From Echinometra lucunter (taxonomy: Eukaryota; Echinodermata; Echinoidea; Camarodonta; Echinometridae), in contig CM057158.1 of NCBI GenBank assembly GCA_029962745.1, positions 1,950,558 through 2,014,557 on the forward strand: DNA of 64,000 bases, read 5' to 3'. Shown piece by piece: positions 50,101-59,580 of the stretch (position 1 is its first letter; each line of letters begins with the position of its first letter). The notes beneath the pieces were generated by a model that was not told the origin of the DNA, did not search any database, and saw nothing but the letters and a program-made list of their open reading frames with translations. The translations under genes were made by a program, and so were the position numbers.

Positions 50101-52329
50101 TAGACCAGCACGCAAGTCAATGGCGTACCTTGATTGCTATGATAATTCAAATAACATAAAAGGTATTTCATCAAACTGAATTGTTAGATTCATTAGAGTT
50201 CATGCTGAAGCAGGCGGTAAACAGATGAATGCGCTTGACCGTGCTAGCGGAAGAAGGCAAGCATTTAACCATCCATTGCTTCTTTTTTTTTTCTTTCTTT
50301 TTCTTTATTTTTTGTTTGTTTGTTTGTTTGTTTGTTTTTTTGTTTTTTCATTGTACAGAGTAGGTTAGGGTAAGAGCTGTTACTAGAGGTGTGACAGAAA
50401 TTTCGGTTTTGAGGAGAGCGGAAACAGGATTTATATATAATATATAAAAAGAGACGAATGCGCTTTGAGGAGCAATATAATATTGCTCCTCAAAGCGCAT
50501 TCGTCTCTTTTTTATCAGCTGGCGTCAGAACCCTGTGATATGACGTCCCATGTACGCCAGGCTTTGCTAGGTAGATAGATAAATGGACAGAGAGAAAGAT
50601 AGATAGATAGATAGACAGATATTCGAGATGAAAACAGATATAAACAGATACTAGTAATAGATAATTGGCGTTTAATTGGTAAGAGCGTACTCGAAATAAC
50701 ATTTCATTAGCAGCGTCAGTCAAGTCTATGAATGCAAGTAAGGCTGGGCTCATACAAGGCGTCAACTGCTTACGTTAGGGCCGCGTCAGTGAATGGCGCA
50801 GTCTTTAGTGCGTCATTAAATAATCATATGGTTTAAATAGGAATAGCACATCCAACGGTGCATACAAAACTGTAACAGGTATATGAGTTAATTGTCTTTA
50901 CATGTGCGATTATAGATACTGAAGCAAGTGATATGATGCTTTGGTTGAGTTGGGCCTTGGCACCAATGAACCAACGCCATTTTTGCACGGCTCCACATAT
51001 ACCGGGTGTCCCAGAAAAAGTAGAACGGCGGATTTTCAGTACTTTACCTTCAAAAAGTATGTAATTTTTTGCAACATTGGGTTAAGGATCTTCTACCGAA
51101 GAGAATGATACCAAGATCACTGAATTTGGCGAAGTAATTTTGATTCTATGCCCGTTTCTTAAAATATAGACATTTCCATATTTTTGTCCAACGATGAGAG
51201 TAGAATTGTGTCGGGATTGCCTTTCACATTGCAATGTTTAAGGGATTCCCGAAGCCCATTGATGCGTTTCAATAACAAAAACACGCCATATAAAAGCCCT
51301 TTCCCGACGCAATTCTGCTCTCATCTATCTCAAAATACATGTAAAATTTGAAAATGTCTGTATTTTAAGAAACAGACATGGAATCAAAACTACTGCACCA
51401 AATTCAATGATCGTGGTGTCATTCTCTTTGGTAGAAGAAGCATTACCCACTGATGTAAGAAAATTATCTACTTTTTGAAGGCGTAGTACTGAAAATCCGC
51501 CGTTCCACTTTTTCTGGTATATTCATTTTTCTGCCGGTATATTCCCGGTATATTCATTTTCTGCCCGATGTTAAGCTCTTAGTTATGGTGTGTCAGAGTT
51601 CCCGAAAAATCTGTGTTGCAGTTCTATTTCACCAAATAATGCCTCGGTATTATGACCATTGCACAAGAATCTCATGTGTCCAGTGGTGTCGGCAATCGTT
51701 ACGGCATTTGACGAGCCACCATACGGCTTGACATCATATAAAAAGTGAATGCAAAACAGTGCAAACATTGTTTTGCATAACGTATACATAATGTATTGGC
51801 CCATTGACCTAATTATGTTCGATTAGCTTTGCTAATGAAGCAAGAGAAACGATGCTTCCGTTTGAGAACCAATTAGCGCAAGCAGTAACGCAAAGACGTC
51901 TCGTGCTAGGCCGTCATCATAAGGACCCACCTATGGGACCCACTGCCATAGACTTACCTAGTCTTGGAGTACGTGACGCCGCCATATCCGAGTTGGCGAC
52001 ATGCGACGCGAGCTTCGTCGTATCCCCAGTAATCATTACAGATGGTGCCCCAGACTCCTGCATGGTAGATCTCTACTCGACCTTCGTCAAGATCTTCGCC
52101 GTCAACGAGACGGAGAGTACCCTCTCTTGCTGTCATATAGTCAGAGGTATATACATGTCATATTGACAAGCACAGTGATCGTGAATCTGTTTTGATGATG
52201 ACATCGTTTCACATTTGCTTTATTTTGTCGAAGGAGGTTTGAAATTTAACGTCGATTTTGTGTTCTAAGATTTTATTCATCACAATATATAATGCCTATT
52301 GGAAGCAGAGAGGTGTAAAAGAGTTGGTT

Positions 52330-52397
<68 letters not shown>

Positions 52398-52520
52398 ATA
52401 GTAGTAGTAATAGTAGTAGAAGAAGTAGTAGTATAGTAGTAGTAGTAGGAGGAAGAGGAGGAGGAGGAAGAGGACGAGGGGTGGTGGTGGTGGTGGTGGT
52501 GGTGGTGGTGGTAGTGGTAG

Positions 52521-52570
<50 letters not shown>

Positions 52571-52661
52571 CAGTAGAAGTAGTAGTAGAAGAAGAAGTAG
52601 TAGTATGGTGTTAGTAGGAGGAGGAGGAGGAGGGGTGGTGGTAGTGGGGGTGGTGGTAGTG

Positions 52662-52710
<49 letters not shown>

Positions 52711-52729
52711 CAGTAGTAGTAGTAGCAGT

Positions 52730-52788
<59 letters not shown>

Positions 52789-53499
52789 TAGTAGTAGTAT
52801 GGTAGTAGTAGTAGTAGTAGTAGTAGTAGTATGGTAGTAGTGGAGGTGGTGGTGGCGGCGGCGGCGGTGCTGTCATGATTGTATCATTCTATTGTTATAG
52901 TCTCATAAATTACAGTAATCATAATCGGTGTTATCGTCACTGTCAGTTGTTCATTATAGGCCTAATAGTATATTATTTTATGCGTTGTTCTTAAGCAAAA
53001 AGGTAATGAATGAAATAAAATGAATTGACTTTATCATCATACTTTCAGAGTTTGTGCAGATGACGCCAACATCCTCGTTATGTCCGCAGTTCTCTACTCC
53101 CCATCCTCTGTTCCAGCAGTACTCCAGTCTAGACTCAGCCCCCGTGCAGTCCACATTATCCAGCCAAATCTCCTGGTTAGAGTCCGCGTAGCCGTATGTC
53201 GCTCTCTCCTTAACGGCTTGAGCGCTGGTGAAGCCGAGTTGTCGACAGGCCACGTCTGCGTCGGCCAAGTCGAAGTAGTCATCGCAGATCGTACCCCATT
53301 CCCCATTATGGTAAATCTCGAGTCGGCCTTCATAGTAGGAACCGCCATCGACTAGTCGAAGGTCACCATCAGAATCTACTGTATCTGTGTAGCGATGAAC
53401 GGGATGGGTTTTAGGAAGGTGGAAGACAGTGAGTGAGTGAGTGAGTGAGAGAGAGAGAATGAGATCGGTATAAAAGATGGAACAGAGAGAGAGATGGGT

Positions 53500-53545
<46 letters not shown>

Positions 53546-56500
53546 CAGACAGCTAGGAATCAACGTTTAATTTCCCTGTAATAAACTTAAATGACAGATG
53601 TTGGACTACGGGGGGGGGGGGGGGGGGGGGGGGATTCAGAGTATAATACTACCTTCTTTTCACCACATGTTTTTCAACATCATATCGACTTTTTGAAATA
53701 TATAAAATCAATTCATCTCATCTTTTTCGTGGAAGCTATTCCAATATTTAGACGTGTATAAATCGAGAATAATGCATAATTCAGTATTAAATTGATTTCT
53801 TATTTCTCTGTTCCTTAGAGACCAGAAAAAAAATACTGAATCCTCAAAACAAAGGTTTTATTTGAGCACCCTCTTATGTATTTTTCTATGTTTTTCCAAA
53901 CAATCTTTCTCCTGGGCAGCTCCAAAACATATGTAATAATAAATTCCCTACTTGATCACATTCAGTATAAATTTCATTATCCCTCATATTTCACTTCTTT
54001 AATAATGTTGACAAATGATACATAAATTTGAAATCCTATATTAATCCCTAAACACTACACCCTAAATTCATCAGGCCCGCCACATTTTGATATAAACGAC
54101 GAGTACATAATATTACAATAATTTCGTTAATATTTGATACAGAATCACTAATCCATTTGCAGAGTGTTTGCATTTCTAATACGACCTTTGTCACAACAAT
54201 GGTACTTGAATGAAAACGTTAGTGATGGCAAATATTATTTTTTTGCCTTTACTTTCTGATGAAGTAGTACTTTGTAGCACTGACAAGAAATAAGGGTATC
54301 AAAATAGGGAAGACGACAGCGCACAATACCTTTAATTTCTTTCCATACTGTTGTATTATGATTTCATGAACAAAAATGTGTAGCATTTCAATTTAACATT
54401 TCAAATCACATAATATAATATTTTACATTTCATATTTTGACTTTTTTTAATAACTTGATATAAGCATGAATGATATATAACTCAAAAGAGAAACAATGAA
54501 ATCAGTTATTATAAAAATGTTGAAGCACCACTCCTCCCCCTCCCCCCCCCCCCCCACAAAAGTCTTCCCTTGTGCATTTTGTGGAAGGCGATATACACAT
54601 GTTGTGTCTTTAAAAAAAATCTACAGAAAAGAACAAAGGAGATCAAAATCCAGTACAAACTAATAAACAAATAGATATATTGAAACTAGGATCCCCTAAA
54701 AAAATGTATACATACCACTATGCGTAATAAACACTTTTCCTTTCATGTATCAAATATTCACTCATTGATATAAAACTTTTTGAGATTACGTAGCTTACAG
54801 TCATTAAAACAAAGCAAATCAAAAAGAAATCGATGAGAAAAAACAAACAAACATAGTATCATCCATCCCAAAAGAAAACATCATTATCCCTCCCCCCCCC
54901 CCCAAAAAAAAAAACACACCCACACACACACACATACACACACACGCACATAACACCTACACAGTCACTCTCTCCCAAATCACACCTGGATATCGCTCTC
55001 AGTCCTGCCATTTCGGTACATTCTCTCTCATTTTAACAAATGCTTGTCTAACTTGTTCTTTTTAATAGCTATTGCTTTTTCTTCATTTCGATATTCTACG
55101 ACTCTCTGAATACTTTCTTCTTGAGTAGGAACTCTACATTCTGACCTTGACCTAAAATGATATATTTCATTAAAAAGTTTACCGTATTACAAAATTTAAC
55201 TTCAAGGTCGGATCCATTAATTCCCACATGTATATCTTTACACTCTGCATTTTGAAGCTTTACCAAACTAAGTTTTTCAATAACCCTCTGCCATAAAGCT
55301 TTAACATCATTACAGAGCCAAAATAAATGTTCATAAGATTCCGGGTTATGTTTACAGAATGAACAGTTATTAGTATCTATAAAACTAAATTTGAACAAAT
55401 GTTCGTTGGTGTATATTGCACCATGAAGTAATTTATATTGAAATTCTCTTACTTTTGGTAGGATTATTGTGATTCTAGGTCTTATAAATATTCCTGAGAT
55501 GTCTTTTTTGAGATATCAAAATTATTGTGGCCATCTCTTACTTGTAAAGTATGGAGATGTTGTAAATTTATTACAAAATGGAGTATTCCCTGATTCCCTT
55601 ATACTGACCCCCCCCCACACACACACACACCCACCCACACACACACACACACATTCAGTCGCACTCACAGACATCGACCAGATAATCATTTATAGAAGAA
55701 GGTCTTCACCAAGAAATCATTCATGATACATGTTGTTTTCAATCATGAAAGCATCATAGGTGATACGCAGTGACACAGAATCACATTTTCGGGAAGGGTG
55801 TCACATCAATAAGGAATGGTTTTTCTTAGTTGTGTTTGTATGTGTCCTGGGGTATGTGTGTTTTTGGTTTGTGAGGGTGGGTGTGGGTATGTTTTAGAAC
55901 CACAGATCACAAACGTATAGACTACAAAATATTCAGATTAATCCATGTAATCTGATAGCACGACGCATCGCCATGGCCTTTATACAGTATATAAGTAAGC
56001 TTGGGATCCACGGTGACACAATATTATGCAGGTTAACTTTCACCCTTTTACAGAGGTGACAACTGCATGAATGTCACCTAAAATTCATATGTCTATAAAA
56101 AGTTCTTCATAATTCATTCCATACTCAATCATAACACATGGGGGGTTTTTAAATGAAGGCACTACGCTGGGCGACTTTATATACAATTATCATATAGTTG
56201 AATCAGTAAAGTGCTCATCAGCGGCATATCCAGAGTTAGTATACTACATGTATCGAGTCGTTAATGAAGTTATCTAGCAGGGTGTCGTAGCAGGGGGTCA
56301 GGGGTCGGTGATGGAAGTAATCAAAATAATAAAGAAGAAGAAGGGGAAAAAAAAGAACAAGAAGAAGAAGAAGAAGAAAAGAAGAAGAAGAAGACAAAGA
56401 AGAAGAAGAAGTAGAAGAAGAAAAATGAATAAGAAGAAAGAAAGAATGAAGAGTATGGGGGAGGAAGGGAGGGCATGGTCTTGCAACTCTATAATAGCCC

Positions 56501-57960
56501 TATTTTGCTTCGCTCGAGCACGACGTGTGTGACACTCCTAAACGTCAACACGCCTCTAAACGTCTACATGCATGTCCCCTATCTTTCTGAAAATTTGACA
56601 GCGTCGTTCCGATCCCTCCGTCTAGCTAGTAGCTAGCGCGGATTAGTATGTAGCTGGCTGTACGTGGAGTTGAGGCTGAGGCCTAGGTGTTGGGCCAACC
56701 TGGACCTGCCGAGTCTCCTTCGCTCGCTCGCACACGTCCTCCAACCCCCCCCCCCCCCCCTCCCCCCCGTAGCCCCCTAAACCTTTTCTCTAGATCCGGA
56801 CCTTCCGGAACCGTCAATGCACACAGAGCTGCAGAGTTGCGCAAATTTTCAGAAAGCCTAGGGGACATGTTGACGTTTAGGAGTGTCACAGACGTGCGTC
56901 GTTGCCATTAAAGCCCGCGGCGCACACTGCACGATCCGACTGCAATCCGATTTGGGGACAATTAACCTGTTATAGCATTTGATATGAACATTCAAACATT
57001 TAAAATCTTCATGATCAAAGTTCCGAATAGTCATATGAACACTAAAATCGAAATTCTGGGCTATTGCGAGCCTTCCTGTAGGAATAAAAGCAAATTCAAT
57101 TCCAAATCGTAGTGACGTCATAGCAGTCTTGCGATCGGCTACGATTTGAAGCCGATTTGGCCTTTACTCCGACAACAAGGCTTGCAGTTGACCAAAATTT
57201 CGATTTTAGTATTCCTATCATTATTGCAAACTTCAAATAAGATAATTGTACTTGTTTAAACTTTCATATTTAATGCAAAATGTCATTTGTTCGAAAATCG
57301 GGTCGCAGTCTGATCGTATAGTGTGCGCCGGGCTTAACGCGTCACCTTGCCCCCCCCCCCCTATCAAATACCCTGGTGCCACCCCTCCTAGCAGTTGTCT
57401 TTTTTAAGGAATCACTTTTCTGTGACAAAATTTTAATCATAAACTTACTCTATTTTATTTTCTTTTTCTTTCTAAGTGACTGACACTCAAATAGCGGTAT
57501 TTATTCTAATCATAATCATATCAACTTTACTAGAACTTAAATACAGAAGTTCACTTTATTCCTTAAAATATTGCCATGGCCATGATGGCCTGCATTGTAC
57601 AAAATGTTTTCAATTTTCCTAAAATTCAAAATTTATTCCATTGTAACTTACCCTATTTCTTCCGCCTTCTCTTTGTTTAGACATGTATTGCATAAGAACT
57701 ATTGATCTTTCAACATTTGAATTTCAAATAATTTGTATAAAATAGATTTCGTTTCTCTTTTTTTTTTTAATCTGATTTTCCATTTTTTCCTAGAACTTTT
57801 GTGACAATCGCAATAATATCATTGTACAGCATGTAGGCCTATGACGCCATCAGGCTTACATCATACGAATCTGTACCTTTTTTTTCTCTCCGTACTTACC
57901 GACTTGGGCGAGGGCTGGTCCAAAAACCATCAAGAAACTCCATAAAATATAAATCTTCAT
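46709..57960 (-). CDS. Two-SRCR-domain type I membrane protein, complete five-exon gene
   Basis: Five minus-strand exons join in phase to 373 codons plus stop: 57960-57900, 53384-53043, 52129-51958, 49697-49543 and 47100-46709. Splice junctions are of phases 1, 1, 2 and 1. The protein has a signal peptide (residues 1-18, ending PALA), SRCR domain 1 (about 29-130), SRCR domain 2 (about 138-238), a sequon NNS at 244-246, one transmembrane helix (about 250-271), a short basic stop-transfer (SKPRSKR) and a Pro/Tyr/Ala-rich cytoplasmic tail with YPAP, PYPP and a PPAY motif (342-345). Each SRCR domain has six Cys, the group A pattern. SRCR proteins are cell-surface or secreted recognition molecules, highly multiplied in echinoids and expressed in immune cells; an immune or adhesion role here is an inference from the family. 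PPxY motifs bind WW domains, for example in HECT ubiquitin ligases. No catalytic domain is present. Confidence 0.85.
48148..48468. mobile_element. Palindromic MITE capped by G and C homopolymers
   Basis: The left arm GGGTTCACAAAAACTAAGAT and the complement of the right end GGGTTCATAAAGACTAAGAA are similar, as are the next 40 bases (AAATCGC.CTTAACTATGGC). The left end is a G10 run and the right end a C24 run (48445-48468). The exact boundaries and the target duplication are hidden by the homopolymers. Confidence 0.75.
48645..48800. repeat. 83-bp tandem duplication with GCGAGCGAGC motif
   Basis: GCGAGCCAA.AA.TAACCACTT and ACATTTTCAAATAGAAATT recur at an 83-bp offset (48653 and 48736). Confidence 0.8.
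49543..49697 (-). CDS. SRCR gene exon 4, second half of SRCR domain 2
   Basis: The acceptor is TTCCTCCTCAG before CATGTACGG and the donor is AGTGACA/GTATGT. It encodes [20 protein letters not shown], then the Cys-containing end [18 protein letters not shown]. It completes the six-Cys pattern of domain 2 and leaves one base, which joins exon 5 to form an Asn codon. Confidence 0.87.
49728..49865. repeat. 77-bp tandem duplication in SRCR intron 3
   Basis: AAGTTAGTTATGTCCGTTTC occurs at about 49729 and 49806; each is followed by TTGACGTA..ACTGTGTCAACAAT. The second copy is shortened. Confidence 0.8.
50446..50512. repeat. 67-nt perfect palindrome
   Basis: Left arm 50446-50478 (AAAAAGAGACGAATGCGCTT...AGCAATAT) and right arm 50480-50512 are exact reverse complements around a single A at 50479. 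There are no mismatches in 33 base pairs. Confidence 0.95.
51001..51520. mobile_element. Long fold-back element in SRCR intron 3
   Basis: CAGAAAAAGTAGAACGGCGG on the left matches the complement of the right end CAGAAAAAGTGGAACGGCGG; the inner arms (AGAGAATGA.ACCA.GATCA, TTTCTTAAAATA.AGACATTT, GAATTG.GTCGGGA) are also inverted copies, about 220-230 bases each. The left end starts ACCGGGTGTCCC; this part is missing on the right, where short CCGGTATATTC repeats follow. No frame inside. Confidence 0.82.
51958..52129 (-). CDS. SRCR gene exon 3, first half of SRCR domain 2
   Basis: The acceptor is TATATGACAG before CAAGAGAGG and the donor is GACTAG/GTAAGT. It enters in phase 1 and leaves in phase 2. 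It encodes [21 protein letters not shown], then [10 protein letters not shown] and [12 protein letters not shown]. The phase-2 break inside the domain matches the classical intron position of group A SRCR domains. Confidence 0.87.
52333..52875. repeat. Mosaic trinucleotide tract in SRCR intron 2
   Basis: About 540 bases consist almost only of trinucleotides: blocks of (AGT)n, (GGT)n, (GGA)n, (GAA)n, a pure (CAG)14 at 52732-52773 and (GGC)n at the end. In the sense of the SRCR transcript this reads ACT, ACC, CTG and GCC repeats. The intron is 913 bp, so the tract fills more than half of it. Confidence 0.96.
53043..53384 (-). CDS. SRCR gene exon 2, whole SRCR domain 1
   Basis: The acceptor is CGCTACACAG and the donor is CTGAAA/GTATGA; phase 1 on both sides. 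The exon encodes [36 protein letters not shown], the WLDNVDC motif and [12 protein letters not shown]. Cysteines fall at residues 54, 67, 100, 110, 120 and 130, so all six group A positions are present. The domain is encoded by one exon, an arrangement usually linked with group B domains. Confidence 0.88.
53504..53543. repeat. GA microsatellite
   Basis: A (GA)20 run; a shorter GAGT/GA run precedes it from about 53430. Confidence 0.95.
53610..53633. repeat. G24 homopolymer
   Basis: Twenty-four uninterrupted G. Confidence 0.95.
53700..54090 (-). mobile_element. Degraded LINE C-terminal fragment (L1/Tx1-like)
   Basis: A minus-strand frame reads [20 protein letters not shown], the C...HMFWSC zinc-knuckle block found after the reverse transcriptase of L1/Tx1-type elements. 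Stops lie upstream (after STLLKK) and downstream (after RLFGKT), so it is dead. The neighbouring sequence ([14 protein letters not shown]) is of the same type. Confidence 0.65.
55030..55518 (-). mobile_element. Degraded LINE C-terminal fragment with zinc-knuckle motif
   Basis: A minus-strand frame reads [20 protein letters not shown], then [14 protein letters not shown] and [10 protein letters not shown] followed by ALWQRVI: the classical CxxC...HLFxxC block that ends the reverse transcriptase protein of non-LTR elements. The frame ends at 55096, but the neighbouring frame continues with [20 protein letters not shown], so a frameshift near 55116 broke it. Upstream frames are interrupted. It belongs to a different element than the fragment at 53700-54090. 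Confidence 0.82.
55608..55655. repeat. CA microsatellite
   Basis: C-run followed by (CA)n with ACCC interruptions. A similar (CA)n lies at 54914-54945. Confidence 0.92.
56325..56441. repeat. GAA trinucleotide tract
   Basis: Nearly pure purine sequence with long (AAG)n runs; the Lys/Arg-rich frame across it is an artefact. Confidence 0.92.
56912..57334. mobile_element. MITE with TAA target duplication in SRCR intron 1
   Basis: The ends are AGCCCGCGGCGCACACTGCA and, complemented, AGCCCGGCGCACACTATACG. TAA flanks both ends (56909-56911, 57335-57337). Sub-terminal GATC.GACTGC.A.CCGATTT is also inverted. The element is 423 bp and has no coding capacity; PIF/Harbinger-like by target site. Confidence 0.8.
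57900..57960 (-). CDS. SRCR gene exon 1, signal peptide
   Basis: ATG at 57960-57958 starts [20 protein letters not shown], a typical signal peptide: a Lys, a hydrophobic core and an A-L-A cleavage site. The exon ends in G followed by GTAAGT and leaves one base (phase 1), which pairs with the start of exon 2 to make an Asp codon. Confidence 0.83.
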
Positions 57961-58516
57961 TTTGATGATTTTAATAATCTTTGTGTTCAGGTCCTCTCTT
58001 ATATTTTCTTTCAAATGTAGTTCCTTGTTTGGATAGGTATGGACCGCAGCAGATTGAAAGCCAGGTTGTATCTGTCGAGTAATATCTCAAACAAAGGTGT
58101 TGTTTCCCAACAAAATTTTTCTCCTTCCTGATTGATTTGTCTTGTTTCCTAGATGAAAAGGGCCGGATAGTTTTTAGAACCTCGTCTTCCTCAATCTTCG
58201 TGTTATCTTTCGTGACTCAGATTATTTCTAACTATTTGTTACTTGAAATTTATAGATCTAACTTTTTCCTCCGAGGATGTGCATAATATTGAGTGCATGG
58301 TCCATATAATATGAGATGATCTAATGTGGTTAAGTATAGATTCTTAGTGGTATAAGCTCGCATCTTAATCGTTAATAAGTTAGATCATCAGTGTGTGACG
58401 TTAGACTGTGTTTGTATAAGTGGACCTTTGGACTGGGTTAGTTCGACTAATCATTAATAGACTTGAGATTTCGTTAGAGTGAAGAATTTAAATTGTAAAG
58501 AAAGAGAAAGAAAGGA

Positions 58517-58553
<37 letters not shown>

Positions 58554-59267
58554 GAGTGGTACGGTTAGATACTGTAACATGTAGGGAAGGGTTCGACCTT
58601 TATGAAACAAATAATGCTGTGGTTCTGCTTACTGTTTGTTGTTATTTCTTCTGAATTCTCTATAGCCCCATGCACCATGCATGTTCGGGTTCTTAATCCT
58701 CTCATCTTCTTTCCATTTTCATTATTTATTTTTAGTTTTATCCCTTTCCTATTTCTTTTAACTCGTTCATTCGTTATAAGGCTCTCTTCCTTTTCTTCCC
58801 TTTTCAACATTTCTTTTATATATTTTTGCGTTCACCTTATATCTACCCCCCCCCCCCTTCCAAACTACAAAAACATGATCATGCCGAAGAAATGTATACT
58901 TAAATTCTATACCATGGTTTGAAAGACTGAAGTAATGAGATTTTGCTTTACCTTCGATAAAAGCATAACAGTGACTGAAAGAGAGAGAGAGGGGGGAGAT
59001 TAACAGAAGTACAGAAACATGAGAAAATCAGCAAGCATTTTGACAAGATTTGAAGATCGCCATCTATTGGAGACGAGAGATTTCAGAAATGAAAGAATGC
59101 ATGATATCGTTCGAAACGTGATGCAAAATGAACAGTTCAAACAATTCATCTTTTAATAACTATAGTGTACGGGTTGAATTTCTTCACATTCTTGAAGGGA
59201 GCAGTGTAGGTGCAATCAAAATGGCGCCTTGTGTGAGCATGTCTTCAATACGCCAGTTATAAGATCT
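57961..59267. other. Upstream region of the SRCR gene
   Basis: It contains the possible TATA box, a (GA)n run at 58518-58551 and a C-run near 58848-58857. No other exon seen. Confidence 0.5.
57996..58005 (-). promoter_or_regulatory. Possible TATA box of the SRCR gene
   Basis: Read on the minus strand, AATATAAGAG lies 36-45 bases upstream of the ATG. If it is used, the 5' UTR would be only about 10-15 bases. A non-coding first exon further upstream cannot be excluded. Confidence 0.3.
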
Positions 59268-59430
59268 GGGGGCCCGTTACATAAAACTTACCGTTAATGG
59301 TAACCTCTGCCATCAATGATAACTACCACGGCAACACTGCTCAACTGCTAATTAATTCAAGGTTCCCATTTGGAAGTTGCCATTGATGGCAAAGTTACCA
59401 TTAATGGTAAGTTTTATGCAACGGGGCCCT
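59268..59430. mobile_element. Palindromic MITE, GGGCCC-ended, copy 1
   Basis: GGGGCCCGTTACATAAAACT plus TACCGTTAATGG on the left mirrors the complement of the right end, GGGGCCCGTTGCATAAAACT plus TACCATTAATGG. It directly touches a second element of the same design. Confidence 0.78.
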
Positions 59431-59580
59431 GGGCCCATTGCTTAAAACCTGCGTTTGATCGCAACTCCTAAAAATCAAAAGTAAGTTCTTAATGTGCACT
59501 TCTGATTTTAGTGGAAAATAAAGTTGTGTTTGATTTTCCCTGCATTGCATTCAAACGCAAGTTTTATTCAACGGGCCCCT
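59431..59580. mobile_element. Palindromic MITE, GGGCCC-ended, copy 2 (different interior)
   Basis: GGGCCCATTGCTTAAAACCT plus GCGTTTGA on the left mirrors the complement of the right end, GGGCCCGTTGAATAAAACTT plus GCGTTTGA. It shares the terminal GGGCCCRTTG..TAAAAC with the preceding element, while the interior is unrelated. Confidence 0.75.

Larger units (their letters stand above)
49698..51957 (-). other. Intron 3 of the SRCR gene
   Basis: It separates the two halves of SRCR domain 2. It holds the 77-bp duplication, a (TTTG)n run at 50312-50338, a TAGA microsatellite at about 50597-50625, the 67-nt palindrome and the long inverted-repeat element at 51001-51520. Confidence 0.75.
53385..57899 (-). 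other. Intron 1 of the SRCR gene
   Basis: It lies between the signal peptide exon and SRCR domain 1. It contains (GA)n, G24, two degraded LINE fragments in the same orientation as the gene, CA and GAA microsatellites and the MITE at 56912-57334. Confidence 0.75.

Noticed and set aside
52280..52876. 198-codon minus-strand frame of poly-Tyr/Thr/Ala
   Set aside because: Pure trinucleotide repeat inside an SRCR intron; any frame stays open.
53080..53355. Plus and other minus frames over SRCR exon 2
   Set aside because: Shadows of the SRCR reading frame, which has all six cysteines.
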